Source: Novosphingobium sp. Leaf2 (GTDB lineage: Bacteria > Pseudomonadota > Alphaproteobacteria > Sphingomonadales > Sphingomonadaceae). From it: a DNA stretch of 64,000 nt. Of the stretch, positions 27,660 through 37,886 are shown one piece after another. A model generated the notes under the pieces. That model saw only the letters and a program-made list of their open reading frames with translations. It did no database searches and was not told the origin of the DNA. The stretch covers positions 186,001 to 250,000 of the forward strand of contig NZ_LMJY01000012.1 in the NCBI RefSeq assembly GCF_001421325.1, given 5' to 3'. Positions within the stretch are counted from its first letter, which is position 1. Each line of letters begins with the position of its first letter. The position numbers and the translations under genes were made by a program.

Positions 27660-28613
27660 ATGAGCATGATTTCGTTTCTGGATTTCGAAAAGCCGATCGC
27701 CGAGCTGGAATCGCGCATCGCGGAACTGCGCACGACCGCCGATGGCAGCGATCTGGACATCGGCGGCGAAATCGGGCGGCTCGAAAAGAAAAGCGCGCAG
27801 ATGCTCGCCGCCACGTACGCCAAGCTCACGCCCTGGCAGAAGACGCAGGTCGCGCGCCATCCGCAGCGGCCGCACCTGGTCGACTATATCCGCCTGGCCT
27901 TCACCGATTTCGTGCCGCTGGCGGGCGACCGCACCTTTGGCGAGGATGCCGCGATCATCGGCGGTCTGGCTATGCTGGACGGTCGCAAGGTGATGGTGAT
28001 CGGCCACGAAAAGGGCCACGACACGCCAAGCCGGATCAAGCACAACTTTGGCTCGGCCAAGCCGGAAGGCTATCGCAAGGCGATCCGCCTGATGGGGATG
28101 GCCAGCAAGTTCGGCCTGCCGGTCGTCTCGCTGGTGGACACCGCAGGCGCGTTCCCCGGGGTGGAGGCCGAAGAGCGCGGACAGGCAGAAGCCATCGCCC
28201 GCTCCACCGAAGCGTGCCTGGCGCTGGGCGTGCCGATGGTGGCGGTGATCGTGGGCGAAGGCGGATCGGGCGGCGCTATTGCTATCGCGGCAGCCAACAC
28301 CGTGCTGATGCTGGAGCACGCGGTCTATTCGGTCATATCGCCCGAAGGCGCGTCCTCCATCCTGTGGCGCACGGCGGACAAGGCCGCCGACGCTGCCACG
28401 GCAATGAAAGTCACCGCGCAGGATCTGCTGGGTCTCAAGGTGATAGACGCCATCGTGCCGGAACCCAGCGGCGGCGCGCACCGCGATCCCGCCGCCACCG
28501 CGCGCACCCTGGCCGAAGCGGTCGCACGCGAACTCGACGCGTTGTCAGGCTGCTCGCCGTCAGAACTGGTGCGCCAGCGCGAAGAGCGTTTCCTGGCGAT
28601 AGGATCGCTTTGA
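27660..28613 (+). CDS. accA: Acetyl-CoA carboxylase carboxyltransferase subunit alpha
   Basis: A 317-aa subunit that pairs with AccD. Typical motifs are SFLDFEKPIAELE at the N-terminus, LVDTAGAFPGVEAEERGQAE, and GEGGSGGAIAIAAAN with the oxyanion-hole glycines. Two in-frame ATGs lie two codons apart (27660, 27666); the first was taken. It closes the accD-B-C-A cluster. No terminator hairpin is obvious after its stop; the next gene begins 106 bp later. Confidence 0.96.
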   Translation: MSMISFLDFEKPIAELESRIAELRTTADGSDLDIGGEIGRLEKKSAQMLAATYAKLTPWQKTQVARHPQRPHLVDYIRLAFTDFVPLAGDRTFGEDAAIIGGLAMLDGRKVMVIGHEKGHDTPSRIKHNFGSAKPEGYRKAIRLMGMASKFGLPVVSLVDTAGAFPGVEAEERGQAEAIARSTEACLALGVPMVAVIVGEGGSGGAIAIAAANTVLMLEHAVYSVISPEGASSILWRTADKAADAATAMKVTAQDLLGLKVIDAIVPEPSGGAHRDPAATARTLAEAVARELDALSGCSPSELVRQREERFLAIGSL

Positions 28614-28719
28614 TCGGCAGAGTCTGACAGCCGCGCAAGTCTTTGGTCAAAAGGGAACACGCGTGCTAGTCGATGCATATTGCTGATTCACATCTGCCAA
28701 CCTGCGGGATCGAACTGAC

Positions 28720-29196
28720 ATGACGCCATCCAAGACCATCGCGCTTTCCGTTCTCGGCGCTTCCGCCACCATCTTGGCGCTGACCGCAACGCTGGCAACC
28801 GCCGCCTCTCCCGCCGCCACCGCCATTGCCACGCGGCATGCCAATTTCAAGAAGATGGGCGGCGCGATGAAGGTGCTGAAAGATCAGCTGACCAGCGGCA
28901 CGATCGCCAAGCCCCAGGCCGTTGCGGCAGCCCGCACGCTTGCGGCCATGGGCCGTGTGCAGCCCAAGCTGTTCCCGGCCGGGTCTGGTCCTTCGTCTGG
29001 CGTGAAGACGGATGCCCTGCCCGCGATCTGGACCGATCGCGCCGCGTTCGACGGCAAGTGGAAGGATTACACCACACAGGCCGACAAGCTGCTCGCCGCC
29101 GCCAACACGGGCGATGCCGCTCCCATTGGCGCGCAGTTCAAGGCGCTGGGCGGCACCTGCGGCGCGTGCCACAAGCAGTTCCGCGCCGACAAGTAA
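28720..29196 (+). CDS. Cytochrome c'
   Basis: A 158-aa periplasmic haem protein. A signal peptide (about residues 1-28, ending in LATAA) is followed by a four-helix bundle, and the C-terminal CGACH (C147, C150, H151) is the haem c site placed where class II cytochromes c' have it. RHANFKKMGGAMK near the mature N-terminus is a family feature. Such proteins bind NO and other gases and may protect against nitrosative stress. The adjacent b561 gene is 20 bp downstream and probably co-transcribed. Confidence 0.92.
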   Translation: MTPSKTIALSVLGASATILALTATLATAASPAATAIATRHANFKKMGGAMKVLKDQLTSGTIAKPQAVAAARTLAAMGRVQPKLFPAGSGPSSGVKTDALPAIWTDRAAFDGKWKDYTTQADKLLAAANTGDAAPIGAQFKALGGTCGACHKQFRADK

Positions 29197-29216
29197 GACC
29201 GCAAGCCAGCACCGCG

Positions 29217-29903
29217 ATGACCACACCCACAACTCGCATCTGGGATCCGACGATCCGCCTTTTCCACTGGCTGCTCGTCGGCTTCCTCGCGTTTTCGTGG
29301 TGGACCGCCGAACATCATGAGATGGAGCGGCACCGCTTCTCCGGCTACACGATCCTCGCGCTGCTGCTGTTCCGGGTTTACTGGGGCTTTGCAGGGCCGC
29401 GCACTGCCAGGTTTTCCCGCTTCGTGCGGGGCCCCGGCGCGGTGGTCGCCTACGTCCGGGATCTGGGCAGCCGCAAGGCGCACGCGGCGGACGGGCATAA
29501 CCCGCTTGGCGGCTGGAGCGTGATCGCGATGCTGCTGGCGGTAGGCCTGATGGTAACCGCCGGCCTGTTCGCCAGCGACACCGACGGCATCGAATCCGGC
29601 CCGCTCGCCACCTACATCACCTTCGACCAGAGCGAGACCGCGTCTGCTGTTCACGGGTTCGTGTTCAACATCATCCTGGGACTGGTGGCCCTTCACGTGC
29701 TGGCGATCGCGTTCTATCTGCTGTGGAAGCAGCAGAACCTGGTGCGCCCGATGCTGACGGGTCGCCGACCGGCGCAGGACCATGAAACCACCGCCGATCT
29801 CCAATGGTCGCCGGTCAGGGCACTGGTGGGGATAATCTGCGCCGCCGCAATCGCTTGGGCGGTATCGCGCGGCTTCCATTTCGGCGCTGCGCCCACCTAC
29901 TGA
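29217..29903 (+). CDS. Cytochrome b561-type membrane protein
   Basis: A 228-aa inner-membrane di-haem protein with about four spans. Histidines suited to haem ligation include those in RLFHWLLVG, RFSGYTILALLLF (nearby H) and ALHVLAIAFYLLW. It starts at the ATG 29217, 20 bp after the cytochrome c' stop. The frame is open earlier, but only by overlap with that gene. Such proteins shuttle electrons between the quinone pool and a periplasmic acceptor, so it may reduce cytochrome c'; this is inferred from the pairing. Convergent with fumC. Confidence 0.88.
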   Translation: MTTPTTRIWDPTIRLFHWLLVGFLAFSWWTAEHHEMERHRFSGYTILALLLFRVYWGFAGPRTARFSRFVRGPGAVVAYVRDLGSRKAHAADGHNPLGGWSVIAMLLAVGLMVTAGLFASDTDGIESGPLATYITFDQSETASAVHGFVFNIILGLVALHVLAIAFYLLWKQQNLVRPMLTGRRPAQDHETTADLQWSPVRALVGIICAAAIAWAVSRGFHFGAAPTY

Positions 29904-29921
29904 CGCGGTCCACCGGCCGAC

Positions 29922-31304
<1,383 letters not shown>

Positions 31305-31401
31305 GGGCGGCTGGTGTCCTTCGCTGATGTGGCGACACGCTAGGTAAGGCGTCCCAGCGTGATTACCACCGCGCAGCTGATGCATGTGACCTTTGGCACG
31401 G

Positions 31402-32307
31402 TCAGCCCAGCGGTCGCATCTCACGGATCAGGTCCACCAGCAGCCGCAGTCCGCGCGGCACCTGGCGGCGGCTGGAGTGATAGATGAAATATCCCGGCCC
31501 CGGCGACGCCCACTGCTCCAGCACGAGTTGCAGATGGCCCTGCGCGATAAGGGGCGCGATCACCGGTTCGGCGGCATACATCAGGCCAAGGCCGCGCAGC
31601 GAGAAGGCGATGTTGGCCGCGCCGCTGTTCACGGTGATCCCGCCCGGCACTGCCAGGGCGAGCACCTCGTCTCCTTGTTCGAAGTCCCACGAATATATGC
31701 GCCCATTGCCCAGGCGCAGGCGGATACACTGGTGGTGCATCAGGTCTCCGGGATGCTCCGGCATTCCGTGCTGCTGCAGATACGACGGCGCGGCGGCCAC
31801 CACCCAACGAAAATCGGCGGACAGGCGCTGGGCGATCATGTCCTCGGGCACGGTGCCGCCAAAGCGGATTCCTGCATCGAAGCCCGCCTCGATCACGTCG
31901 ACCAGCGTGTTGTCCACGCAAATGTCCAGTTCCACATCGGGATAGCGGGACACGAAGGCGGGCAGCACTGGGGCGAGCAGATGCGTCGCCGCCTCGTCGG
32001 ATACGTTGATGCGGACCCGACCTGCCGGCGCATCGCGGTGATGGTTGAGGATGTCCTCCGCACCGTGGATGGCAGCGAACGGTTCATGGATAGCCGCATG
32101 CAGATCCTCGCCCGCCGCCGTCAGGGTGACCGAGCGGTTGGTGCGGTTTAGCAATCGCACCTTGAGGCGTTCCTCAAGCCCGCGCAACGAATGACTGAGC
32201 GCCGAGGCGCTGACGCCCAGTTCTGTGGCTGCCTTGCGGAAATTGCGGTGGCGCGCGATCGCCAGGAAATAACTGAGGTCGGCAAGGTCGGAGCGCCTGA
32301 ACGGCAT
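31402..32307 (-). CDS. LysR family transcriptional regulator
   Basis: A 301-aa regulator with an N-terminal winged helix ([22 protein letters not shown], then [17 protein letters not shown]) and a C-terminal substrate-binding domain (about residues 90-300). The start at 32307 ([10 protein letters not shown]) gives the normal domain layout; 17 more codons are open upstream. It lies directly downstream of, and in the same direction as, the aldehyde dehydrogenase operon and may regulate it, but LysR regulators are usually divergent from their targets, so this is uncertain. Confidence 0.9.
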   Translation of the reverse strand: MPFRRSDLADLSYFLAIARHRNFRKAATELGVSASALSHSLRGLEERLKVRLLNRTNRSVTLTAAGEDLHAAIHEPFAAIHGAEDILNHHRDAPAGRVRINVSDEAATHLLAPVLPAFVSRYPDVELDICVDNTLVDVIEAGFDAGIRFGGTVPEDMIAQRLSADFRWVVAAAPSYLQQHGMPEHPGDLMHHQCIRLRLGNGRIYSWDFEQGDEVLALAVPGGITVNSGAANIAFSLRGLGLMYAAEPVIAPLIAQGHLQLVLEQWASPGPGYFIYHSSRRQVPRGLRLLVDLIREMRPLG

Positions 32308-32390
32308 GGTGCGGTGATCCTGGCAGGAGATGTCCGTTGATAGTGGATCAAGCGGCAAAATCCCGCAACGCGCAGGCGCAAGAATGCAGC

Positions 32391-32417
32391 TTCTCCCCCG
32401 CGTAGTGCGGGGGAGAA
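32391..32417. terminator. Strong hairpin between the molybdenum enzyme operon and the LysR gene
   Basis: A perfect 11-bp stem (TTCTCCCCCGC / GCGGGGGAGAA) with a five-base loop, five bases after the last gene of the leftward operon. There is no U-tract, so it may terminate weakly, protect the 3' end of the mRNA, or be a dispersed palindromic repeat of the REP type. I see only this one copy in the window. Confidence 0.5.
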
Positions 32418-32421
32418 ACTA

Positions 32422-34617
32422 TCAGGCAACGTCGCCCAGCTTGTCCAGATGCTTGTCCAACGTGATCGGGTAGTCGCGGATGCGCACGCCGGTGGCGTTG
32501 TAAATCGCGTTGGCAACCGCCGCGCCCACGCCGCACAGGCCCAGTTCGCCCACGCCCTTGGCTTTCATCGGCGAGACCTTATCGTCAGCCTCATCAAGGA
32601 ACACGACCTCCTGATGTGGAATGTCCATGTGGACAGGCACTTCGTATCCGGCCAGATCGTGATTGACGAAGAAGCCAAACCGCTTGTCCACGGCCAATTC
32701 CTCCATCAGCGCGCCGCCAACGCCCATCGTCATCGCGCCGATAACCTGGCTGCGCGCGGAAGTGGGATTGAGGATGCGCCCAGCCGCACACACCGCCAGC
32801 ATGCGCCGCACCCGCACCTCGCCAGTGTAGCGATCCACACCCACCTCAACAAAGTGACCACCGAAAGTGGACTGCTGGAATTTCTTGGCAAGATCGCCGT
32901 ATTCCATCGCATCTTCGGCTATCAGTTCGCCGGCCTTGGCGGCCTGCGCCAGATCGGCAGACCGATTGCCCACGCGCACAGTGCCGTTTTCAAACGTGGC
33001 CTCGCCCTGACCGAAGCCCAGGCTTTGCACCACCTGCTCGCGCAGCTTGACGCACGCCGCGTAGACGCCAGCGGTGGAACTGTTCGCGCCCCACTGCCCG
33101 CCCGATCCGGCAGCGGCAGGGAAGGCAGAGTCGCCCAGCTTGACGCTGACCTTGGCAAGCGGAACACCCAGCATTTCCGCAGCCGTCTGCGCGATAATGG
33201 TGTAGCTGCCGGTGCCGATGTCGGTCATGTCGGTTTCGACCGTGACCTGGCCCGAGGCGTTAAGCCGCACGCGCGCGGCGGACTTCTGGTTCAGGTTGTT
33301 GCGGAATGCAGCGGCTACCCCCATGCCGACCAGCCAGCGGCCATCGCGCGTCTGGCCCGGCGCCTTGCGGCGGCTCCATCCGAACCGCTTGGCGCCGTCT
33401 TCCAGGCAGCGCACCAGATTACGCTGCGAAAATGGCCGATCCGGCTTTTCGGGATCTACCTGGGTATCGTTGATCACCCGGAACTTCACCGGATCCATGC
33501 CGAGCTTTTCGGCCATTTCGTCCATTGCGATTTCCAGCGCCATAAGGCCCGGCGCTTCGCCCGGCGCACGCATGGCGTTCCCTTCGGGAAGGTCAAGCAC
33601 GGCCAAGCGCATCGCGGTCATCCGGTTGGGCCCGGCATACAGCAATTTGGTTTGCATCGTGGCCGTTTCCAGATCGCCGTCGGGCAGATTTCCAGACCAG
33701 CTTTCATGCCCGATGGCGGTGATCTTGCCATCCCGCGAGCAGCCGACGCGGATGCGCTGGATGGTGGCCGGGCGGTGCGTGGTGTTGTTGGGAATGAGCG
33801 GGCGTTGCAGCGCCACCTTGACCGGGCGTTTGGCCGCCCGCGACGCCAGAGAGGCCATCACGACGTCAGAGCGCAGGAACAGCTTACCGCCGAAACCACC
33901 GCCGATGTAAGGCGAGACCAGACGCACCTTTTCAGGTGCGATCTGCAAGGTAGCAGCAAGCTCCTTCTTGCCCCATGCCACCATCTGGTTGGATGTCCAC
34001 ACGGTGACGCCATCGCCGTCCCACTGCGCAATAGTGGCATGCGGCTCCATCATCGAATGGCTTTGATCGGGGGTCGTATACGTGGCATCCAGCTTGACCG
34101 GTGCGGAAGCAAACGCGCCTTCGAAATCGCCAACGGCGGTGGGGGCGTTTTCACCGCCTTGTTCAGCAGCACCGGTCTTCGCGGCGGCAAGGTCGAAAGT
34201 CCCGCCATCGCGCGCGTAATCCACGTCGATCATCGCCGCAGCCGCACGGGCCTGTTCGAACGTTTCGGCGACCACCACGGCGATGGCCTGATGATAGTGC
34301 TCCACGCGTGGGCCGCCCAGCAGATTGGCGGTGTTCATGCGCCCCTTGCCCAGCTTGCCGGCATTGCGGTGAGTGACCACGGTAATGACGCCAGGCGCAC
34401 GTTCCGCTTGCGCAGTGTCGATCGAGCGGATCGCCCCTTTGGCAATCGCAGCGCCCACCACATAACCGTAAGCCGGCTTGCCCGGCACGTCATGGTGTTC
34501 ATAGGCATACGGCGCCTTGCCGCTGACCTTCAGGGGACCGTCAATGCGCGCGGTAGGCTGGCCGACCACGCGCATACGGTCGATAGGGTTGGTCCCTGCC
34601 GGAGTGTCGAACTTCAT
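32422..34617 (-). CDS. paoC: Molybdenum-binding subunit of periplasmic aldehyde oxidoreductase (PaoC type)
   Basis: A 731-aa xanthine dehydrogenase-family catalytic subunit. The molybdenum cofactor domain has the conserved IGGGFGGK region, RAPGEAPG, and the catalytic glutamate in KGVGELG (about E691, against E692 in E. coli PaoC). It should oxidise aldehydes to acids with water as oxygen donor. It is the third gene of a small-medium-large operon (genes at 35578, 34631, 32422), the PaoABC order. Substrate is not predictable. A PaoD/XdhC-type cofactor insertion chaperone is not in the window. Confidence 0.92.
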   Translation of the reverse strand: MKFDTPAGTNPIDRMRVVGQPTARIDGPLKVSGKAPYAYEHHDVPGKPAYGYVVGAAIAKGAIRSIDTAQAERAPGVITVVTHRNAGKLGKGRMNTANLLGGPRVEHYHQAIAVVVAETFEQARAAAAMIDVDYARDGGTFDLAAAKTGAAEQGGENAPTAVGDFEGAFASAPVKLDATYTTPDQSHSMMEPHATIAQWDGDGVTVWTSNQMVAWGKKELAATLQIAPEKVRLVSPYIGGGFGGKLFLRSDVVMASLASRAAKRPVKVALQRPLIPNNTTHRPATIQRIRVGCSRDGKITAIGHESWSGNLPDGDLETATMQTKLLYAGPNRMTAMRLAVLDLPEGNAMRAPGEAPGLMALEIAMDEMAEKLGMDPVKFRVINDTQVDPEKPDRPFSQRNLVRCLEDGAKRFGWSRRKAPGQTRDGRWLVGMGVAAAFRNNLNQKSAARVRLNASGQVTVETDMTDIGTGSYTIIAQTAAEMLGVPLAKVSVKLGDSAFPAAAGSGGQWGANSSTAGVYAACVKLREQVVQSLGFGQGEATFENGTVRVGNRSADLAQAAKAGELIAEDAMEYGDLAKKFQQSTFGGHFVEVGVDRYTGEVRVRRMLAVCAAGRILNPTSARSQVIGAMTMGVGGALMEELAVDKRFGFFVNHDLAGYEVPVHMDIPHQEVVFLDEADDKVSPMKAKGVGELGLCGVGAAVANAIYNATGVRIRDYPITLDKHLDKLGDVA

Positions 34618-34630
34618 GCCTCGGGCTCCC

Positions 34631-35581
34631 TTAAGCTTTGGCTTCAGCGATGACGGACGCGATGGTGCGCTGCGCCAGGGTCAGCTTGAATGCGTTGTCT
34701 TCGCGCGGGGTGGCGCCGGCAAGCAGCCGTTCGGCCACCGCCTTCGATCCCTTGGGAAGGAGAGCGTCAGCTTCCTCCACACGCCAGGGCTTGTGCGCCA
34801 TGCCGCCCAGCGCCACCGCGCCGGTCCCGTCCCGATTGATTACCGCCGCCACGGAGACGAGCGCGAACGCGTAGGACGCCCGATCGCGCACCTTGCGGTA
34901 GATATGCGTGCCACCGCGCGGCTTGGGCAAGGCGACCGAGATGATCATCTCGCCCTTGTCCAGCGCAGTTTCCTTTTGCGGCGTGCTGCCCGGCAGGAGA
35001 TGGAAGTCTGCGATGGGAATAGCGCGGGTCGTACCGTCCGGGCGGATGGTTTCGACGGACGCGTCCAACACCCGCATGGCGACCGCCATGTCGCTGGGAT
35101 GTGTGGCGATACACGCGTCGCTAGTGCCGATGACGGCAAGCTGGCGTGAAAAGCCGCCGATTGCGGCGCAGCCTGAGCCCGGCTTGCGCTTGTTGCACGG
35201 CATGTTGACGTCGTAGAAATACGGGCAGCGCGTGCGTTGCAGCAGGTTGCCGGCAGTCGTCGCCTTGTTGCGCAGCTGGCCCGAAGCGCCTGCCACGAGG
35301 GCACGCGTCAGCACGCCGTAGCTTTTGCGTACGCGCGCGTCGGCCGCCAGATCGGTGTTGCGAACCAAGGCACCGATGCGCAGGCCACCGCCGTCGATGG
35401 GCTCGATCTTGTCCATGCCCAGCCCGTTCACGTCGATCAGGTGGGTGGGGGTTTCGATCTCCAGCTTCATCAGGTCGAGCAGATTGGTGCCCCCTGCAAT
35501 GAACCGGGCGCCCGGCGTTGCTGCCGCCTTTGCCGCAGCGTCCCGCGCGCTCGCGGCGCGCTCATAAGTGAACGGCCTCAT
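34631..35581 (-). CDS. paoB: FAD-binding subunit of periplasmic aldehyde oxidoreductase (PaoB type)
   Basis: A 316-aa subunit with the FAD_binding_5 fold ([19 protein letters not shown]) and, as in E. coli PaoB, an additional cysteine cluster ([20 protein letters not shown] and a further C) that can bind a 4Fe-4S cluster. The correct start is ATG 35581, overlapping the stop of the iron-sulfur subunit (ATGA); the longer frame upstream is the shadow of that gene. It passes electrons from the 2Fe-2S subunit to the acceptor. Confidence 0.92.
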   Translation of the reverse strand: MRPFTYERAASARDAAAKAAATPGARFIAGGTNLLDLMKLEIETPTHLIDVNGLGMDKIEPIDGGGLRIGALVRNTDLAADARVRKSYGVLTRALVAGASGQLRNKATTAGNLLQRTRCPYFYDVNMPCNKRKPGSGCAAIGGFSRQLAVIGTSDACIATHPSDMAVAMRVLDASVETIRPDGTTRAIPIADFHLLPGSTPQKETALDKGEMIISVALPKPRGGTHIYRKVRDRASYAFALVSVAAVINRDGTGAVALGGMAHKPWRVEEADALLPKGSKAVAERLLAGATPREDNAFKLTLAQRTIASVIAEAKA

Positions 35582-36231
35582 GCCTTGACCCCTTCCGCCT
35601 TCACACCGGCAACGTCGGCCATGGCCTCTGCAATGTTCGAGTATGCGCCGCAGCGGCAGATGTTGCCGCTCATCCGTTCGCGCATTTCGGTGGTGGTCAT
35701 CGCCGGCGCCTTGCCGATGTCCTGCGTTACATGGCTGGGGATGCCGGCTCGGATCTCCTCCAGCACCGAAACGGCGGAGCAGATCTGGCCCGGCGTGCAA
35801 TAGCCGCACTGATAGCCATCGTGCGCCACGAACGCGGCCTGCATCGGGTGCAGATTGTCCGGCGTTCCCAGCCCTTCGATCGTCGTCACCGTGTCACCCT
35901 CGTGCATGACGGCGAGCGTCAGGCACGAATTGATGCGGCGACCGTTGACGATGACCGTACAGGCCCCGCACTGCCCATGATCGCAACCCTTCTTGGTGCC
36001 GGTAAACTTCAGATGTTCACGCAAGGCGTCGAGCAAGGTTGTGCGCGTATCCAGGTCTAGCGACACCGGCTTGCCGTTCACCTCCATGCGCACAGGCATG
36101 TGGGGCGGCGCATTCGCTCCCGCTTGCGCCATCGCCATACCGCCGGGCCCGAGAGAGCCGGCGATCGCTGCGCCTGCTGCACTGGTCTTAAGAACGTCGC
36201 GCCGGGAAATGGCTCCGCACCCTTCCGTCAT
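35578..36231 (-). CDS. paoA: 2Fe-2S subunit of periplasmic aldehyde oxidoreductase, Tat-exported (PaoA type)
   Basis: A 217-aa subunit. The N-terminus has a twin-arginine signal ([17 protein letters not shown]), so the assembled enzyme is exported folded. Two 2Fe-2S sites are visible: a plant-type [10 protein letters not shown]...C cluster (about residues 90-125) and the C-terminal [14 protein letters not shown] cluster. Starting at ATG 36231 places the signal peptide at the N-terminus; 45 codons upstream are open but non-family. It is the first gene of the operon. Confidence 0.93.
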   Translation of the reverse strand: MTEGCGAISRRDVLKTSAAGAAIAGSLGPGGMAMAQAGANAPPHMPVRMEVNGKPVSLDLDTRTTLLDALREHLKFTGTKKGCDHGQCGACTVIVNGRRINSCLTLAVMHEGDTVTTIEGLGTPDNLHPMQAAFVAHDGYQCGYCTPGQICSAVSVLEEIRAGIPSHVTQDIGKAPAMTTTEMRERMSGNICRCGAYSNIAEAMADVAGVKAEGVKA

Positions 36232-36279
36232 GGTTGTATATCCTTGTGCAAGGAAGGCGAAGCTTGCCCCGCGCCTTCT

Positions 36280-36304
36280 GCGCACTCCCTTGCCCGGAGT
36301 GCGC
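36280..36304. terminator. Perfect hairpin upstream of the aldehyde oxidoreductase operon
   Basis: A perfect 9-bp stem (GCGCACTCC / GGAGTGCGC) with a seven-base loop, lying between the MFS gene at 36441 and paoA. There is no U-tract on either strand, so its role as terminator of the upstream MFS gene, leader structure of paoABC, or operator is open. Confidence 0.4.
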
Positions 36305-36440
36305 TGGTCCTCTGTTACGATGAACGGATGTTTGCGCCCAAAGGTTGCCTTGTACCATCCACGCAAATTGCATGCCGCGTTGAGCGCAGTTCATTACCAG
36401 CGCCTAATCTATGCATCGTCAGATACAGTATCCCACCGGA

Positions 36441-37751
36441 TTACCGATCCAGCGGATTGTCCCGACGCGTGTCCGGCAGCAGCAGCGCCGCACCCAGCGA
36501 GACGATGCACAATGCGGTGACGTACCAGTAAAACGCATGTTCCACGCCCCAGTCCTTGAGGGCGAGCGCCACGCTTTCCGCCGTTCCGCCAAACAGGGCG
36601 TTGGCGATGCCGTAGGCAAGGCCAACCCCCAGTGCGCGGACATGGACGGGGAACAGCTCCGCCTTGAACAGCCCGCTGATCGACGTGTAGAAACTGCAGA
36701 TCGTCAGCCCTGCCATGATGAGCGCAAAGGCCACCAGCGGCTCGCGCGTTGTCGCCAGCGCGGAAAAGATCGGCACCGTGCACACGATGCCGAGCCCCGC
36801 GAACAGCAGCATGTTGGTGCGCCGCCCGATCCGGTCGGAGAGCAGGCCCATCAGCGGCTGCTGCACCATGAACAGCACCAGCACCGCCGTCATCATCAGC
36901 GTGGCGGCTTGCGCCGTCATCCCTACCGTCAACACCAGATATTTCTGCATGTAGGTGGTGAAGGAATAGAACATCAAGCTGCCGCCCGCGGTCAGCGCGG
37001 CGACGACGAGGAACGGGCGCAGCGAATGGCGGAACAATTCGCTCAGGCTGCCGGCCTGCGCGCCGGCCCGATCCGCTTCGCTGGCGGTTTCGTGCATGTG
37101 GCGGCGCAGCAGGACGATGGCGCCGGCGGCAACCGCGCCGATCACGAAGCCGATGCGCCAGCCCCACGCCTTCATCCCGGCATCGCCCAGCAGGTGCTGC
37201 AGCAGCAGGATCACCAGCGTGGCGCTCAACTGCCCGCCGATCAGGGTGACGTACTGGAAGGATGACCAGAAGCCCCGGCGACGCGGACCGGCGATTTCAC
37301 TAAGATACGTAGCGGCGGTGCCGTATTGTCCGCCGGTGGAAAAGCCCTGCACCATGCGCCCGGCCAGCAGCAGTGCCGGCGCCAGCGCGCCGATGGTGGC
37401 GTAGGTGGGCAGCGCGGCGATCACCAGCGCGCCCGCGCCCATCATCAATACCGAGATGACCATCGCCTTTTGCCGGCCATGCCGGTCCGCATAACGGCCA
37501 AAGAACCAGCCGCCGATCGGGCGCATCAGGAACCCCACGGCGAAGATACCGCTGGTAGCCATGACCTGGACCAGCCGGTCGCTCTTGGGAAAGAATTCGG
37601 ACGAGAAATACAGCGAGGTGAAGGCGTAGACGTAAAAGTCGTACCACTCAATCAGATTGCCCGCAGACCCTGCGAAAATCGCGCGCAGGCGCATCGGGTC
37701 AGTGAGGGGCGGCGCGGCGCGCGATGGCTGGATCGCCAGGCTTTCGGACAT
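36441..37751 (-). CDS. MFS transporter, metabolite:H+ symporter (KgtP-like)
   Basis: A 436-aa inner-membrane protein with about 12 spans. GNLIEWYDFYVYAF near the N-terminus and RPIGGWFFGRYADRHGRQ match the MHS subfamily, whose members import dicarboxylates, alpha-ketoglutarate, proline betaine or shikimate. The start at ATG 37751 follows a GGGGGA site; an ATG at 37763 and the longer frame are less likely. It precedes the aldehyde oxidoreductase operon on the same strand (209-bp gap with a hairpin), so it might import the acid product or a related compound; this is speculative. Confidence 0.87.
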   Translation of the reverse strand: MSESLAIQPSRAAPPLTDPMRLRAIFAGSAGNLIEWYDFYVYAFTSLYFSSEFFPKSDRLVQVMATSGIFAVGFLMRPIGGWFFGRYADRHGRQKAMVISVLMMGAGALVIAALPTYATIGALAPALLLAGRMVQGFSTGGQYGTAATYLSEIAGPRRRGFWSSFQYVTLIGGQLSATLVILLLQHLLGDAGMKAWGWRIGFVIGAVAAGAIVLLRRHMHETASEADRAGAQAGSLSELFRHSLRPFLVVAALTAGGSLMFYSFTTYMQKYLVLTVGMTAQAATLMMTAVLVLFMVQQPLMGLLSDRIGRRTNMLLFAGLGIVCTVPIFSALATTREPLVAFALIMAGLTICSFYTSISGLFKAELFPVHVRALGVGLAYGIANALFGGTAESVALALKDWGVEHAFYWYVTALCIVSLGAALLLPDTRRDNPLDR

Positions 37752-37842
37752 CGGTTCCCCCATCGCGGCATTGTCGGCAGGGTGCCGGTGCGCACGGGGC
37801 ACCTTGGAGATTTAGCCTGCGCCTGTCCATCGCGCAGCTTTT

Positions 37843-37875
37843 AGGGGCGGCGCTGCCAACCCAGCACCGCCCCCT
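37843..37875 (-). terminator. GC-rich hairpin after the acyl-CoA dehydrogenase gene
   Basis: A long stem AGGGGCGG-C-GCTG / CAGC-A-CCGCCCCCT with one internal mismatch and loop CCAACC lies 11 bp downstream of the acyl-CoA dehydrogenase stop. It most likely ends the leftward fatty-acid operon. There is only a short A/T stretch after it and no good U-tract, so it is an intrinsic terminator of uncertain strength. Confidence 0.5.
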
Positions 37876-37886
37876 GTATCATGGTA

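Noticed and set aside
28651..28680. EcfG promoter upstream of cytochrome c' (GGAAC at about 28655).
   Set aside because: No GTT at 16-17 bases downstream.
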